Assembly (NCBI RefSeq): GCF_037975245.1
Contig: NC_092580.1
Span: 24,631,001 to 24,695,000, forward strand
DNA length: 64,000 nt
Source: Apostichopus japonicus
Lineage: Eukaryota; Echinodermata; Holothuroidea; Aspidochirotida; Stichopodidae
Direction: 5' to 3'
The notes under the pieces were generated by a model. That model made no database searches. It had not been told where the DNA came from and saw only the letters and a list, made by a program, of their open reading frames with translations. A program made the position numbers and the translations under genes. The first letter of the stretch is position 1; every line of letters begins with the position of its first letter. Positions 13,071 through 26,900 of the stretch are shown in pieces.

Positions 13071-16000
13071 ATTGGGTGGATTAACTAATACTTACAGCTC
13101 CCAGATTAGGCACGTGCTTTAAAAGATCGGCAAAAGACGTCATCACCGGGGTTCGAACCACGGATGCAAAAGAGAGTCTCGACCATCAGCTCGTACAGTG
13201 CGCCAAGCCATCCCGCCACTGTATGGACTGAGAAATTAGGTGGATTAACTAATACTTACAGCTCCCAGTGTAGGCACGTGCTGTAAAAGATCGGCAAAAG
13301 ACGTCATCACCGGGGTTCGAACCACGGATGCAAAAGAGAGTCTCGATCATCAGCTCGTACAGTGCGCCAAGCCATCCCGCCACTGTATGGACTGAGAAAT
13401 TAGGTGGATTAACTAATACTTACAGCTCCCAGATTAGGCACGTGCTGTAAAAGATCGGCAAAAGACGTCATCACCGGGGTTCGAACCACGGATGCAAAAG
13501 AGAGTCTCGACCATCAGCTCGTACAGTGCGCCAAGCCATCCCGCCACTGTATGGACTGAGAAATTAGGTGGATTAACTAATACTTACAGCTCCCAGTGTA
13601 GGCACGTGCTGTAAAAGATCGGCAAAAGACGTCATCACCGGGGTTCGAACCACGGATGCAAAAGAGAGTCTCGATCATCAGCTCGTACAGTGCGCCAAGC
13701 CATCCCGCCACTGTATGGACTGAGAAATTAGGTGGATTAACTAATACTTACAGCTCCCAGTGTAGGCACGTGCTGTAAAAGATCGGCAAAAGACGTCATC
13801 ACCGGGGTTCGAACCACGGATGCAAAAGAGAGTCTCGATCATCAGCTCGTACAGTGCGCCAAGCCATCCCGCCACTGTATGGACTGAGAAATTAGGTGGA
13901 TTAACTAATACTTACAGCTCCCAGATTAGGCACGTGCTGTAAAAGATCGGCAAAAGACGTCATCACCGGGGTTCGAACCACGGATGCAAAAGAGAGTCTC
14001 GATCATCAGCTCGTACAGTGCGCCAAGCCATCCCGCCACTGTATGGACTGAGAAATTAGGTGGATTAACTAATACTTACAGCTCCCAGATTAGGCACGTG
14101 CTGTAAAAGATCGGCAAAAGACGTCATCACCGGGGTTCGAACCACGGATGCAAAAGAGAGTCTCGATCATCAGCTCGTACAGTGCGCCAAGCCATCCCGC
14201 CACTGTATGGACTGAGAAATTAGGTGGATTAACTAATACTTACAGCTCCCAGATTAGGCACGTGCTGTAAAAGATCGGCAAAAGACGTCATCACCGGGGT
14301 TCGAACCACGGATGCAAAAGAGAGTCTCGATCATCAGCTCGTACAGTGCGCCAAGCCATCCCGCCACTGTATGGACTGAGAAATTAGGTGGATTAACTAA
14401 TACTTACAGCTCCCAGATTAGGCACGTGCTGTAAAAGATCGGCAAAAGACGTCATCACCGGGGTTCGAACCACGGATGCAAAAGAGAGTCTCGATCATCA
14501 GCTCGTACAGTGCGCCAAGCCATCCCGCCACTGTATGGACTGAGAAATTAGGTGGATTAACTAATACTTACAGCTCCCAGATTAGGCACGTGCTGTAAAA
14601 GATCGGCAAAAGACGTCATCACCGGGGTTCGAACCACGGATGCAAAAGAGAGTCTCGATCATCAGCTCGTACAGTGCGCCAAGCCATCCCGCCACTGTAT
14701 GGACTGAGAAATTAGGTGGATTAACTAATACTTACAGCTCCCAGATTAGGCACGTGCTGTAAAAGATCGGCAAAAGACGTCATCACCGGGGTTCGAACCA
14801 CGGATGCAAAAGAGAGTCTCGATCATCAGCTCGTACAGTGCGCCAAGCCATCCCGCCACTGTATGGACTGAGAAATTAGGTGGATTAACTAATACTTACA
14901 GCTCCCAGATTAGGCACGTGCTGTAAAAGATCGGCAAAAGACGTCATCACCGGGGTTCGAACCACGGATGCAAAAGAGAGTCTCGATCATCAGCTCGTAC
15001 AGTGCGCCAAGCCATCCCGCCACTGTATGGACTGAGAAATTAGGTGGATTAACTAATACTTACAGCTCCCAGATTAGGCACGTGCTGTAAAAGATCGGCA
15101 AAAGACGTCATCACCGGGGTTCGAACCACGGATGCAAAAGAGAGTCTCGATCATCAGCTCGTACAGTGCGCCAAGCCATCCCGCCACTGTATGGACTGAG
15201 AAATTAGGTGGATTAACTAATACTTACAGCTCCCAGATTAGGCACGTGCTGTAAAAGATCGGCAAAAGACGTCATCACCGGGGTTCGAACCACGGATGCA
15301 AAAGAGAGTCTCGATCATCAGCTCGTACAGTGCGCCAAGCCATCCCGCCACTGTATGGACTGAGAAATTAGGTGGATTAACTAATACTTACAGCTCCCAG
15401 TGTAGGCACGTGCTGTAAAAGATCGGCAAAAGACGTCATCACCGGGGTTCGAACCACGGATGCAAAAGAGAGTCTCGATCATCAGCTCGTACAGTGCGCC
15501 AAGCCATCCCGCCACTGTATGGACTGAAAAAATTAGGTGGATTAACTAATACTTACAGCTCCCAGTGTAGGCACGTGCTGTAAAAGATCGGCAAAAGACG
15601 TCATCACCGGGGTTCGAACCACGGATGCAAAAGAGAGTCTCGATCATCAGCTCGTACAGTGCGCCAAGCCATCCCGCCACTGTATGGACTGAAAAAATTA
15701 GGTGGATTAACTAATACTTACAGCTCCCAGTGTAGGCACGTGCTGTAAAAGATCGGCAAAAGACGTCATCACCGGGGTTCGAACCACGGATGCAAAAGAG
15801 AGTCTCGATCATCAGCTCGTACAGTGCGCCAAGCCATCCCGCCACTGTATGGACTGAGAAATTAGGTGGATTAACTAATACTTACAGCTCCCAGTGTAGG
15901 CACGTGCTGTAAAAGATCGGCAAAAGACGTCATCACCGGGGTTCGAACCACGGATGCAAAAGAGAGTCTCGATCATCAGCTCGTACAGTGCGCCAAGCCA

Positions 16001-16390
16001 TCCCGCCACTGTATGGACTGAGAAATTAGGTGGATTAACTAATACTTACAGCTCCCAGTGTAGGCACGTGCTGTAAAAGATCGGCAAAAGACGTCATCAC
16101 CGGGGTTCGAACCACGGATGCAAAAGAGAGTCTCGATCATCAGCTCGTACAGTGCGCCAAGCCATCCCGCCACTGTATGGACTGAGAAATTAGGTGGATT
16201 AACTAATACTTACAGCTCCCAGATTAGGCACGTTCTGTAAAAGATCGGCAAAAGACGTCATCACCGGGGTTCGAACCACGGATGCAAAAGAGAGTCTCGA
16301 CCATCAGCTCGTACAGTGCGCCAAGCCATCCCGCCACTGTATGGACTGAAAAAATTGGGTGGATTAACTAATACTTACAGCTCCCAGATT
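13071..16390. repeat. Second higher-order duplication, offset about 20 units
   Basis: The rare variants AATTGGGTGG and CACGTGCTTTAAAAG occur together twice, with AATTGGGTGG near 13071 and 16354. The offset is about 3283 bp, that is 20 units plus a few bases from length variants. The preceding runs of CAGTGTAGG units with ACTGAAAAAATT (near 12240-12420 and 15520-15700) are repeated in the same order, which supports a large block duplication within the array. Confidence 0.65.
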
Positions 16391-19300
16391 AGGCACGTGC
16401 TTTAAAAGATCGGCAAAAGACGTCATCACCGGGGTTCGAACCACGGATGCAAAAGAGAGTCTCGACCATCAGCTCGTACAGTGCGCCAAGCCATCCCGCC
16501 ACTGTATGGACTGAGAAATTAGGTGGATTAACTAATACTTACAGCTCCCAGTGTAGGCACGTGCTGTAAAAGATCGGCAAAAGACGTCATCACCGGGGTT
16601 TCGAACCACGGATGCAAAAGAGAGTCTCGATCATCAGCTCGTACAGTGCGCCAAGCCATCCCGCCACTGTATGGACTGAGAAATTAGGTGGATTAACTAA
16701 TACTTACAGCTCCCAGATTAGGCACGTGCTGTAAAAGATCGGCAAAAGACGTCATCACCGGGGTTCGAACCACGGATGCAAAAGAGAGTCTCGATCATCA
16801 GCTCGTACAGTGCGCCAAGCCATCCCGCCACTGTATGGACTGAGAAATTAGGTGGATTAACTAATACTTACAGCTCCCAGATTAGGCACGTGCTGTAAAA
16901 GATCGGCAAAAGACGTCATCACCGGGGTTCGAACCACGGATGCAAAAGAGAGTCTCGATCATCAGCTCGTACAGTGCGCCAAGCCATCCCGCCACTGTAT
17001 GGACTGAGAAATTAGGTGGATTAACTAATACTTACAGCTCCCAGATTAGGCACGTGCTGTAAAAGATCGGCAAAAGACGTCATCACCGGGGTTCGAACCA
17101 CGGATGCAAAAGAGAGTCTCGATCATCAGCTCGTACAGTGCGCCAAGCCATCCCGCCACTGTATGGACTGAGAAATTAGGTGGATTAACTAATACTTACA
17201 GCTCCCAGTGTAGGCACGTGCTGTAAAAGATCGGCAAAAGACGTCATCACCGGGGTTCGAACCACGGATGCAAAAGAGAGTCTCGATCATCAGCTCGTAC
17301 AGTGCGCCAAGCCATCCCGCCACTGTTTGGACTGAGAAATTAGGTGGATTAACTAATACTTACAGCTCCCAGATTAGGCACGTGCTGTAAAAGATCGGCA
17401 AAAGACGTCATCACCGGGGTTCGAACCACGGATGCAAAAGAGAGTCTCGATCATCAGCTCGTACAGTGCGCCAAGCCATCCCGCCACTGTATGGACTGAG
17501 AAATTAGGTGGATTAACTAATACTTACAGCTCCCAGATTAGGCACGTGCTGTAAAAGATCGGCAAAAGACGTCATCACCGGGGTTCGAACCACGGATGCA
17601 AAAGAGAGTCTCGATCATCAGCTCGTACAGTGCGCCAAGCCATCCCGCCACTGTATGGACTGAGAAATTAGGTGGATTAACTAATACTTACAGCTCCCAG
17701 TGTAGGCACGTGCTGTAAAAGATCGGCAAAAGACGTCATCACCGGGGTTCGAACCACGGATGCAAAAGAGAGTCTCGATCATCAGCTCGTACAGTGCGCC
17801 AAGCCATCCCGCCACTGTATGGACTGAAAAAATTAGGTGGATTAACTAATACTTACAGCTCCCAGATTAGGCACGTGCTGTAAAAGATCGGCAAAAGACG
17901 TCATCACCGGGGTTCGAACCACGGATGCAAAAGAGAGTCTCGATCATCAGCTCGTACAGTGCGCCAAGCCATCCCGCCACTGTATGGACTGAAAAAATTA
18001 GGTGGATTAACTAATACTTACAGCTCCCAGATTAGGCACGTGCTGTAAAAGATCGGCAAAAGACGTCATCACCGGGGTTCGAACCACGGATGCAAAAGAA
18101 AGTCTCGATCATCAGCTCGTACAGTGCGCCAAGCCATCCCGCTACTGTATGGACTGAGAAATTAGGTGGATTAACTAATACTTACAGCTCCCAGATTAGG
18201 CACGTGCTGTAAAAGATCGGCAAAAGACGTCATCACCGGGGTTCGAACCACGGATGCAAAAGAGAGTCTCGATCATCAGCTCGTACAGTGCGCCAAGCCA
18301 TCCCGCCACTGTATGGACTGAGAAATTAGGTGGATTAACTAATACTTACAGCTCTCAGTGTAGGCACGTGCTGTAAAAGATCGGCAAAAGACGTCATCAC
18401 CGGGGTTCGAACCACGGATGCAAAAGAGAGTCTCGATCATCAGCTCGTACAGTGCGCCAAGCCATCCCGCCACTGTATGGACTGAGCAATTAGGTGGATT
18501 AACTAATACTTACAGCTCCCAGATTAGGCACGTGCTGTAAAAGATCGGCAAAAGACGTCATCACCGGGGTTCGAACCACGGATGCAAAAGAGAGTCTCGA
18601 TCATCAGCTCGTACAGTGCGCCAAGCCATCCCGCCACTGTATGGACTGAGAAATTAGGTGGATTAACTAATACTTACAGCTCCCAGTGTAGGCACGTGCT
18701 GTAAAAGATCGGCAAAAGACGTCATCACCGGGGTTCGAACCACGGATGCAAAAGAGAGTCTCGATCATCAGCTCGTACAGTGCGCCAAGCCATCCCGCCA
18801 CTGTATGGACTGAGAAATTAGGTGGATTAACTAATACTTACAGCTCCCAGTGTAGGCACGTGCTGTAAAAGATCGGCAAAAGACGTCATCACCGGGGTTC
18901 GAACCACGGATGCAAAAGAGAGTCTCGATCATCAGCTCGTACAGTGCGCCAAGCCATCCCGCCACTGTATGGACTGAGAAATTAGGTGGATTAACTAATA
19001 CTTACAGCTCCCAGTGTAGGCACGTGCTGTAAAAGATCGGCAAAAGACGTCATCACCGGGGTTCGAACCACGGATGCAAAAGAGAGTCTCGATCATCAGC
19101 TCGTACAGTGCGCCAAGCCATCCCGCCACTGTATGGACTGAGAAATTAGGTGGATTAACTAATACTTACAGCTCCCAGATTAGGCACGTGCTGTAAAAGA
19201 TCGGCAAAAGACGTCATCACCGGGGTTCGAACCACGGATGCAAAAGAGAGTCTCGATCATCAGCTCGTACAGTGCGCCAAGCCATCCCGCCACTGTATGG

Positions 19301-22300
19301 ACTGAGAAATTAGGTGGATTAACTAATACTTACAGCTCCCAGATTAGGCACGTGCTGTAAAAGATCGGCAAAAGACGTCATCACCGGGGTTCGAACCACG
19401 GATGCAAAAGAGAGTCTCGATCATCAGCTCGTACAGTGCGCCAAGCCATCCCGCCACTGTATGGACTGAGAAATTAGGTGGATTAACTAATACTTACAGC
19501 TCCCAGATTAGGCACGTGCTGTAAAAGATCGGCAAAAGACGTCATCACCGGGGTTCGAACCACGGATGCAAAAGAGAGTCTCGATCATCAGCTCGTACAG
19601 TGCGCCAAGCCATCCCGCCACTGTATGGACTGAGAAATTAGGTGGATTAACTAATACTTACAGCTCCCAGATTAGGCACGTGCTGTAAAAGATCGGCAAA
19701 AGACGTCATCACCGGGGTTCGAACCACGGATGCAAAAGAGAGTCTCGATCATCAGCTCGTACAGTGCGCCAAGCCATCCCGCCACTGTATGGACTGAGAA
19801 ATTAGGTGGATTAACTAATACTTACAGCTCCCAGATTAGGCACGTGCTGTAAAAGATCGGCAAAAGACGTCATCACCGGGGTTCGAACCACGGATGCAAA
19901 AGAGAGTCTCGATCATCAGCTCGTACAGTGCGCCAAGCCATCCCGCCACTGTATGGACTGAGAAATTAGGTGGATTAACTAATACTTACAGCTCCCAGAT
20001 TAGGCACGTGCTGTAAAAGATCGGCAAAAGACGTCATCACCGGGGTTCGAACCACGGATGCAAAAGAGAGTCTCGATCATCAGCTCGTACAGTGCGCCAA
20101 GCCATCCCGCCACTGTATGGACTGAGAAATTAGGTGGATTAACTAATACTTACAGCTCCCAGTGTAGGCACGTGCTGTAAAAGATCGGCAAAAGACGTCA
20201 TCACCGGGGTTCGAACCACGGATGCAAAAGAGAGTCTCGATCATCAGCTCGTACAGTGCGCCAAGCCATCCCGCCACTGTATGGACTGAGAAATTAGGTG
20301 GATTAACTAATACTTACAGCTCCCAGTGTAGGCACGTGCTGTAAAAGATCGGCAAAAGACGTCATCACCGGGGTTCGAACCGCGGATGCAAAAGAGAGTC
20401 TCGATCATCAGCTCGTACAGTGCGCCAAGCCATCCCGCCACTGTATGGACTGAGAAATTAGGTGGATCAACTAATACTTACAGCTCCCAGTGTAGGCACG
20501 TGCTGTAAAAGATCGGCAAAAGACGTCATCACCGGGGTTCGAACCGCGGATGCAAAAGAGAGTCTCGATCATCAGCTCGTACAGTGCGCCAAGCCATCCC
20601 GCCACTGTATGGACTGAGAAATTAGGTGGATTAACTAATACTTACAGCTCCCAGTGTAGGCACGTGCTGTAAAAGATCGGCAAAAGACGTCATCACCGGG
20701 GTTCGAACCGCGGATGCAAAAGAGAGTCTCGATCATCAGCTCGTACAGTGCGCCAAGCCATCCCGCCACTGTATGGACTGAGAAATTAGGTGGATTAACT
20801 AATACTTACAGCTCCCAGTGTAGGCACGTGCTGTAAAAGATCGGCAAAAGACGTCATCACCGGGGTTCGAACCGCGGATGCAAAAGAGAGTCTCGATCAT
20901 CAGCTCGTACAGTGCGCCAAGCCATCCCGCCACTGTATGGACTGAGAAATTAGGTGGATCAACTAATACTTACAGCTCCCAGTGTAGGCACGTGCTCTAA
21001 AAGATCGGCAAAAGACGTCATCACCGGGGTTCGAACCGCGGATGCAAAAGAGAGTCTCGATCATCAGCTCGTACAGTGCGCCAAGCCATCCCGCCACTGT
21101 ATGGACTGAGAAATTAGGTGGATTAACTAATACTTACAGCTCCCAGATTAGGCACGTGCTGTAAAAGATCGGCAAAAGACGTCATCACCGGGGTTCGAAC
21201 CGCGGATGCAAAAGAGAGTCTCGATCATCAGCTCGTACAGTGCGCCAAGCCATCCCGCCACTGTATGGACTGAGAAATTAGGTGGATTAACTAATACTTA
21301 CAGCTCCCAGATTAGGCACGTGCTGTAAAAGATCGGCAAAAGACGTCATCACCGGGGTTCGAACCGCGGATGCAAAAGAGAGTCTCGATCATCAGCTCGT
21401 ACAGTGCGCCAAGCCATCCCGCCACTGTATGGACTGAGAAATTAGGTGGATTAACTAATACTTACAGCTCCCAGATTAGGCACGTGCTGTAAAAGATCGG
21501 CAAAAGACGTCATCACCGGCGTTCGAACCACGGATGCAAAAGAGAGTCTCGATCATCAGCCCGTACAGTGCGCCAAGCCATCCCGCCACTGTATGGACTG
21601 AGAAATTAGGTGGATTAACTAATACTTACAGCTCCCAGTGTAGGCACGTGCTGTAAAAGATCGGCAAAAGACGTCATCACCGGGGTTCGAACCACGGATG
21701 CAAAAGAGAGTCTCGATCATCAGCCCGTACAGTGCGCCAAGCCATCCCGCCACTGTATGGACTGAGAAATTAGGTGGATTAACTAATACTTACAGCTCCC
21801 AGATTAGGCACGTGCTGTAAAAGATCGGCAAAAGACGTCATCACCGGGGTTCGAACCACGGATGCAAAAGAGAGTCTCGATCATCAGCCCGTACAGTGCG
21901 CCAAGCCATCCCGCCACTGTATGGACTGAGAAATTAGGTGGATTAACTAATACTTACAGCTCCCAGTGTAGGCACGTGCTGTAAAAGATCGGCAAAAGAC
22001 GTCATCACCGGGGTTCGAACCACGGATGCAAAAGAGAGTCTCGATCATCAGCCCGTACAGTGCGCCAAGCCATCCCGCCACTGTATGGACTGAGAAATTA
22101 GGTGGATTAACTAATACTTACAGCTCCCAGTGTAGGCACGTGCTGTAAAAGATCGGCAAAAGACGTCATCACCGGCGTTCGAACCACGGATGCAAAAGAG
22201 AGTCTCGATCATCAGCCCGTACAGTGCGCCAAGCCATCCCGCCACTGTATGGACTGAGAAATTAGGTGGATTAACTAATACTTACAGCTCCCAGTGTAGG

Positions 22301-22525
22301 CACGTGCTGTAAAAGATCGGCAAAAGACGTCATCACCGGGGTTCGAACCACGGATGCAAAAGAGAGTCTCGATCATCAGCCCGTACAGTGCGCCAAGCCA
22401 TCCCGCCACTGTATGGACTGAGAAATTAGGTGGATTAACTAATACTTACAGCTCCCAGTGTAGGCACGTGCTGTAAAAGATCGGCAAAAGACGTCATCAC
22501 CGGGGTTCGAACCACGGATGCAAAA

Positions 22526-23900
22526 GAGAGACTCGATCATCAGCTCGTACAGCGCGCCAAGCCATCCCGCCACTGTATGGACTGAGAAATTAGGTGGATT
22601 AACTAATACTTACAGCTCCCAGTGTAGGCACGTGCTGTAAAAGATTAGCAAAAGACGTCATCACCGGGGTTCGAACCACGGATGCAAAAGAGAGACTCGA
22701 TCATCAGCTCGTACAGCGCGCCAAGCCATCCCGCCACTGTATGGACTGAGAAATTAGGTCAATTAACTAATAATTACAGCGCCCAGTGTAGGCACGTGCT
22801 GTAAAAGATCGGCAAAAGACGTCATCACCGGGGTTCGAACCACGGATGCAAAAGAGAGTCTCGATCATCAGCTCGTACAGCGCGCCAAGCCATCCCGCCA
22901 CTGTATGGACTGAGAAATTAGGTGGATTAACTAATACTTACAGCTCCCAGTGTAGGCACGTGCTGTAAAAGATCGGCAAAAGACGTCATCACCGGGGTTC
23001 GAACCACGGATGCAAAAGAGAGTCTCGATCATCAGCTCGTACAGCGCGCCAAGCCATCCCGCCACTGTATGGACTGAGAAATTAGGTGGATTAACTAATA
23101 CTTACAGCTCCCAGTGTAGGCACGTGCTGTAAAAGATCGGCAAAAGACGTCATCACCGGGGTTCGAACCACGGATGCAAAAGAGAGTCTCGATCATCAGC
23201 TCGTACAGCGCGCCAAGCCATCCCGCCACTGTATGGACTGAGAAATTAGGTGGATTAACTAATACTTACAGCTCCCAGTGTAGGCACGTGCTGTAAAAGA
23301 TCGGCAAAAGACGTCATCACCGGCGTTCGAACCACGGATGCAAAAGAGAGTCTCGATCATCAGCCCGTACAGTGCGCCAAGCCATCCCGCCACTGTATGG
23401 ACTGAGAAATTAGGTGGATTAACTAATACTTACAGCTCCCAGTGTAGGCACGTGCTGTAAAAGATCGGCAAAAGACGTCATCACCGGGGTTCGAACCACG
23501 GATGCAAAAGAGAGTCTCGATCATCAGCCCGTACAGCGCGCCAAGCCATCCCGCCACTGTATGGACTGAGAAATTAGGTGGATTAACTAATACTTACAGC
23601 TCCCAGTGTAGGCACGTGCTGTAAAAGATCGGCAAAAGACGTCATCACCGGGGTTCGAACCACGGATGCAAAAGAGAGACTCGATCATCAGCTCGTACAG
23701 CGCGCCAAGCCATCCCGCCACTGTATGGACTGAGAAATTAGGTGGATTAACTAATACTTACAGCTCCCAGTGTAGGCACGTGCTGTAAAAGATTAGCAAA
23801 AGACGTCATCACCGGGGTTCGAACCACGGATGCAAAAGAGAGACTCGATCATCAGCTCGTACAGCGCGCCAAGCCATCCCGCCACTGTATGGACTGAGAA
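22526..23900. repeat. Seven-unit higher-order duplication
   Basis: Two rare variants recur at exactly 1148 bp, or seven 164-bp units: GAGAGACTCG (22526 and 23674) and AAGATTAGCAAA (22641 and 23789). The copies are otherwise nearly identical, which indicates a recent local duplication. Confidence 0.7.
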
Positions 23901-26900
23901 ATTAGGTGGATTAACTAATACTTACAGCTCCCCGTGTAGGCACGTGCTGTAAAAGATCGGCAAAAGACGTCATCACCGGGGTTCGAACCACGGATGCAAA
24001 AGAGAGTCTCGATCATCAGCTCGTACAGCGCGCCAAGCCATCCCGCCACTGTATGGACTGAGAAATTAGGTGGATTAACTAATACTTACAGCTCCCAGTG
24101 TAGGCACGTGCTGTAAAAGATCGGCAAAAGACGTCATCACCGGGGTTCGAACCACGGATGCAAAAGAGAGTCTCGATCATCAGCTCGTACAGCGCGCCAA
24201 GCCATCCCGCCACTGTATGGACTGAGAAATTAGGTGGATTAACTAATACTTACAGCTCCCAGTGTAGGCACGTGCTGTAAAAGATCGGCAAAAGACGTCA
24301 TCACCGGGGTTCGAACCACGGATGCAAAAGAGAGTCTCGATCATCAGCTCGTACAGCGCGCCAAGCCATCCCGCCACTGTATGGACTGAGAAATTAGGTG
24401 GATTAACTAATACTTACAGCTCCCAGTGTAGGCACGTGCTGTAAAAGATCGGCAAAAGACGTCATCACCGGGGTTTGAACCACGGATGCAAAAGAGAGTC
24501 TCGATCATCAGCTCGTACAGCGCGCCAAGCCATCCCGCCACTGTATGGACTGAGAAATTAGGTGGATTAACTAATACTTACAGCTCCCAGTGTAGGCACG
24601 TGCTGTAAAAGATCGGCAAAAGACGTCATCACCGGGGTTCGAACCACGGATGCAAAAGAGAGTCTCGATCATCAGCTCGTACAGCGCGCCAAGCCATCCC
24701 GCCACTGTATGGACTGAGAAATTAGGTGGATTAACTAATACTTACAGCTCCCAGTGTAGGCACGTGCTGTAAAAGATCGGCAAAAGACGTCATCACCGGG
24801 GTTCGAACCACGGATGCAAAAGAGAGTCTCGATCATCAGCTCGTACAGCGCGCCAAGCCATCCCGCCACTGTATGGACTGAGACATTAGGTGGATTAACT
24901 AATACTTACAGCTCCCAGTGTAGGCACGTGCTGTAAAAGATCGGCAAAAGACGTCATCACCGGGGTTCGAACCACGGATGCAAAAGAGAGTCTCGATCAT
25001 CAGCTCGTACAGCGCGCCAAGCCATCCCGCCACTGTATGGACTGAGACATTAGGTGGATTAACTAATACTTACAGCTCCCAGTGTAGGCACGTGCTGTAA
25101 AAGATCGGCAAAAGACGTCATCACCGGGGTTCGAACCACGGATGCAAAAGAGAGTCTCGATCATCAGCTCGTACAGCGCGCCAAGCCATCCCGCCACTGT
25201 ATGGACTGAGACATTAGGTGGATTAACTAATACTTACAGCTCCCAGTGTAGGCACGTGCTGTAAAAGATCGGCAAAAGACGTCATCACCGGGGTTCGAAC
25301 CACGGATGCAAAAGAGAGTCTCGATCATCAGCTCGTACAGCGCGCCAAGCCATCCCGCCACTGTATGGACTGAGACATTAGGTGGATTAACTAATACTTA
25401 CAGCTCCCAGTGTAGGCACGTGCTGTAAAAGATCGGCAAAAGACGTCATCACCGGGGTTCGAACCACGGATGCAAAAGAGAGTCTCGATCATCAGCTCGT
25501 ACAGCGCGCCAAGCCATCCCGCCACTGTATGGACTGAGACATTAGGTGGATTAACTAATACTTACAGCTCCCAGTGTAGGCACGTGCTGTAAAAGATCGG
25601 CAAAAGACGTCATCACCGGGGTTCGAACCACGGATGCAAAAGAGAGTCTCGATCATCAGCTCGTACAGCGCGCCAAGCCATCCCGCCACTGTATGGACTG
25701 AGAAATTAGGTGGATTAACTAATACTTACAGCTTCCAGTGTAGGCACGTGCTGTAAAAGATCGGCAAAAGACGTCATCACCGGGGTTCGAACCACGGATG
25801 CAAAAGAGAGTCTCGATCATCAGCTCGTACAGCGCGCCAAGCCATCCCGCCACTGTATGGACTGAGAAATTAGGTGGATTAACTAATACTTACAGCTCCC
25901 AGATTAGGCACGTGCTGTAAAAGATCGGCAAAAGACGTCATCACCGGGGTTCGAACCACGGATGCAAAAGAGAGTCTCGATCATCAGCTCGTACAGTGCG
26001 CCAAGCCATCACGCCACTGTATGGACTGAGAAATTAGGTGGATTAACTAATACTTACAGCTCCCAGTGTAGGCACGTGCTGTAAAAGATCGGCAAAAGAC
26101 GTCATCACCGGGGTTCGAACCACGGATGCAAAAGAGAGTCTCGATCATCAGCTCGTACAGCGCGCCAAGCCATCCCGCCACTGTATGGACTGAGAAATTA
26201 GGTGGATTAACTAATACTTACAGCTCCCAGTGTAGGCACGTGCTGTAAAAGATCGGCAAAAGACGTCATCACCGGGGTTCGAACCACGGATGCAAAAGAG
26301 AGTCTCGATCATCAGCTCGTACAGCGCGCCAAGCCATCCCGCCACTGTATGGACTGAGACATTAGGTGGATTAACTAATACTTACAGCCGCCAGTGTAGG
26401 CACGTGCTGTAAAAGATCGGCAAAAGACGTCATCACCGGGGTTCGAACCACGGATGCAAAAGAGAGTCTCGATCATCAGCTCGTACAGCGCGCCAAGCCA
26501 TCCCGCCACTGTATGGACTGAGACATTAGGTGGATTAACTAATACTTACAGCTCCCAGTGTAGGCACGTGCTGTAAAAGATCGGCAAAAGACGTCATCAC
26601 CGGGGTTCGAACCACGGATGCAAAAGAGAGTCTCGATCATCAGCTCGTACAGCGCGCCAAGCCATCCCGCCACTGTATGGACTGAGACATTAGGTGGATT
26701 AACTAATACTTACAGCTCCCAGTGTAGGCACGTGCTGTAAAAGATCGGCAAAAGACGTCATCACCGGGGTTCGAACCACGGATGCAAAAGAGAGTCTCGA
26801 TCATCAGCTCGTACAGCGCGCCAAGCCATCCCGCCACTGTATGGACTGAGAAATTAGGTGGATTAACTAATACTTACAGCTCCCAGTGTAGGCACGTGCT

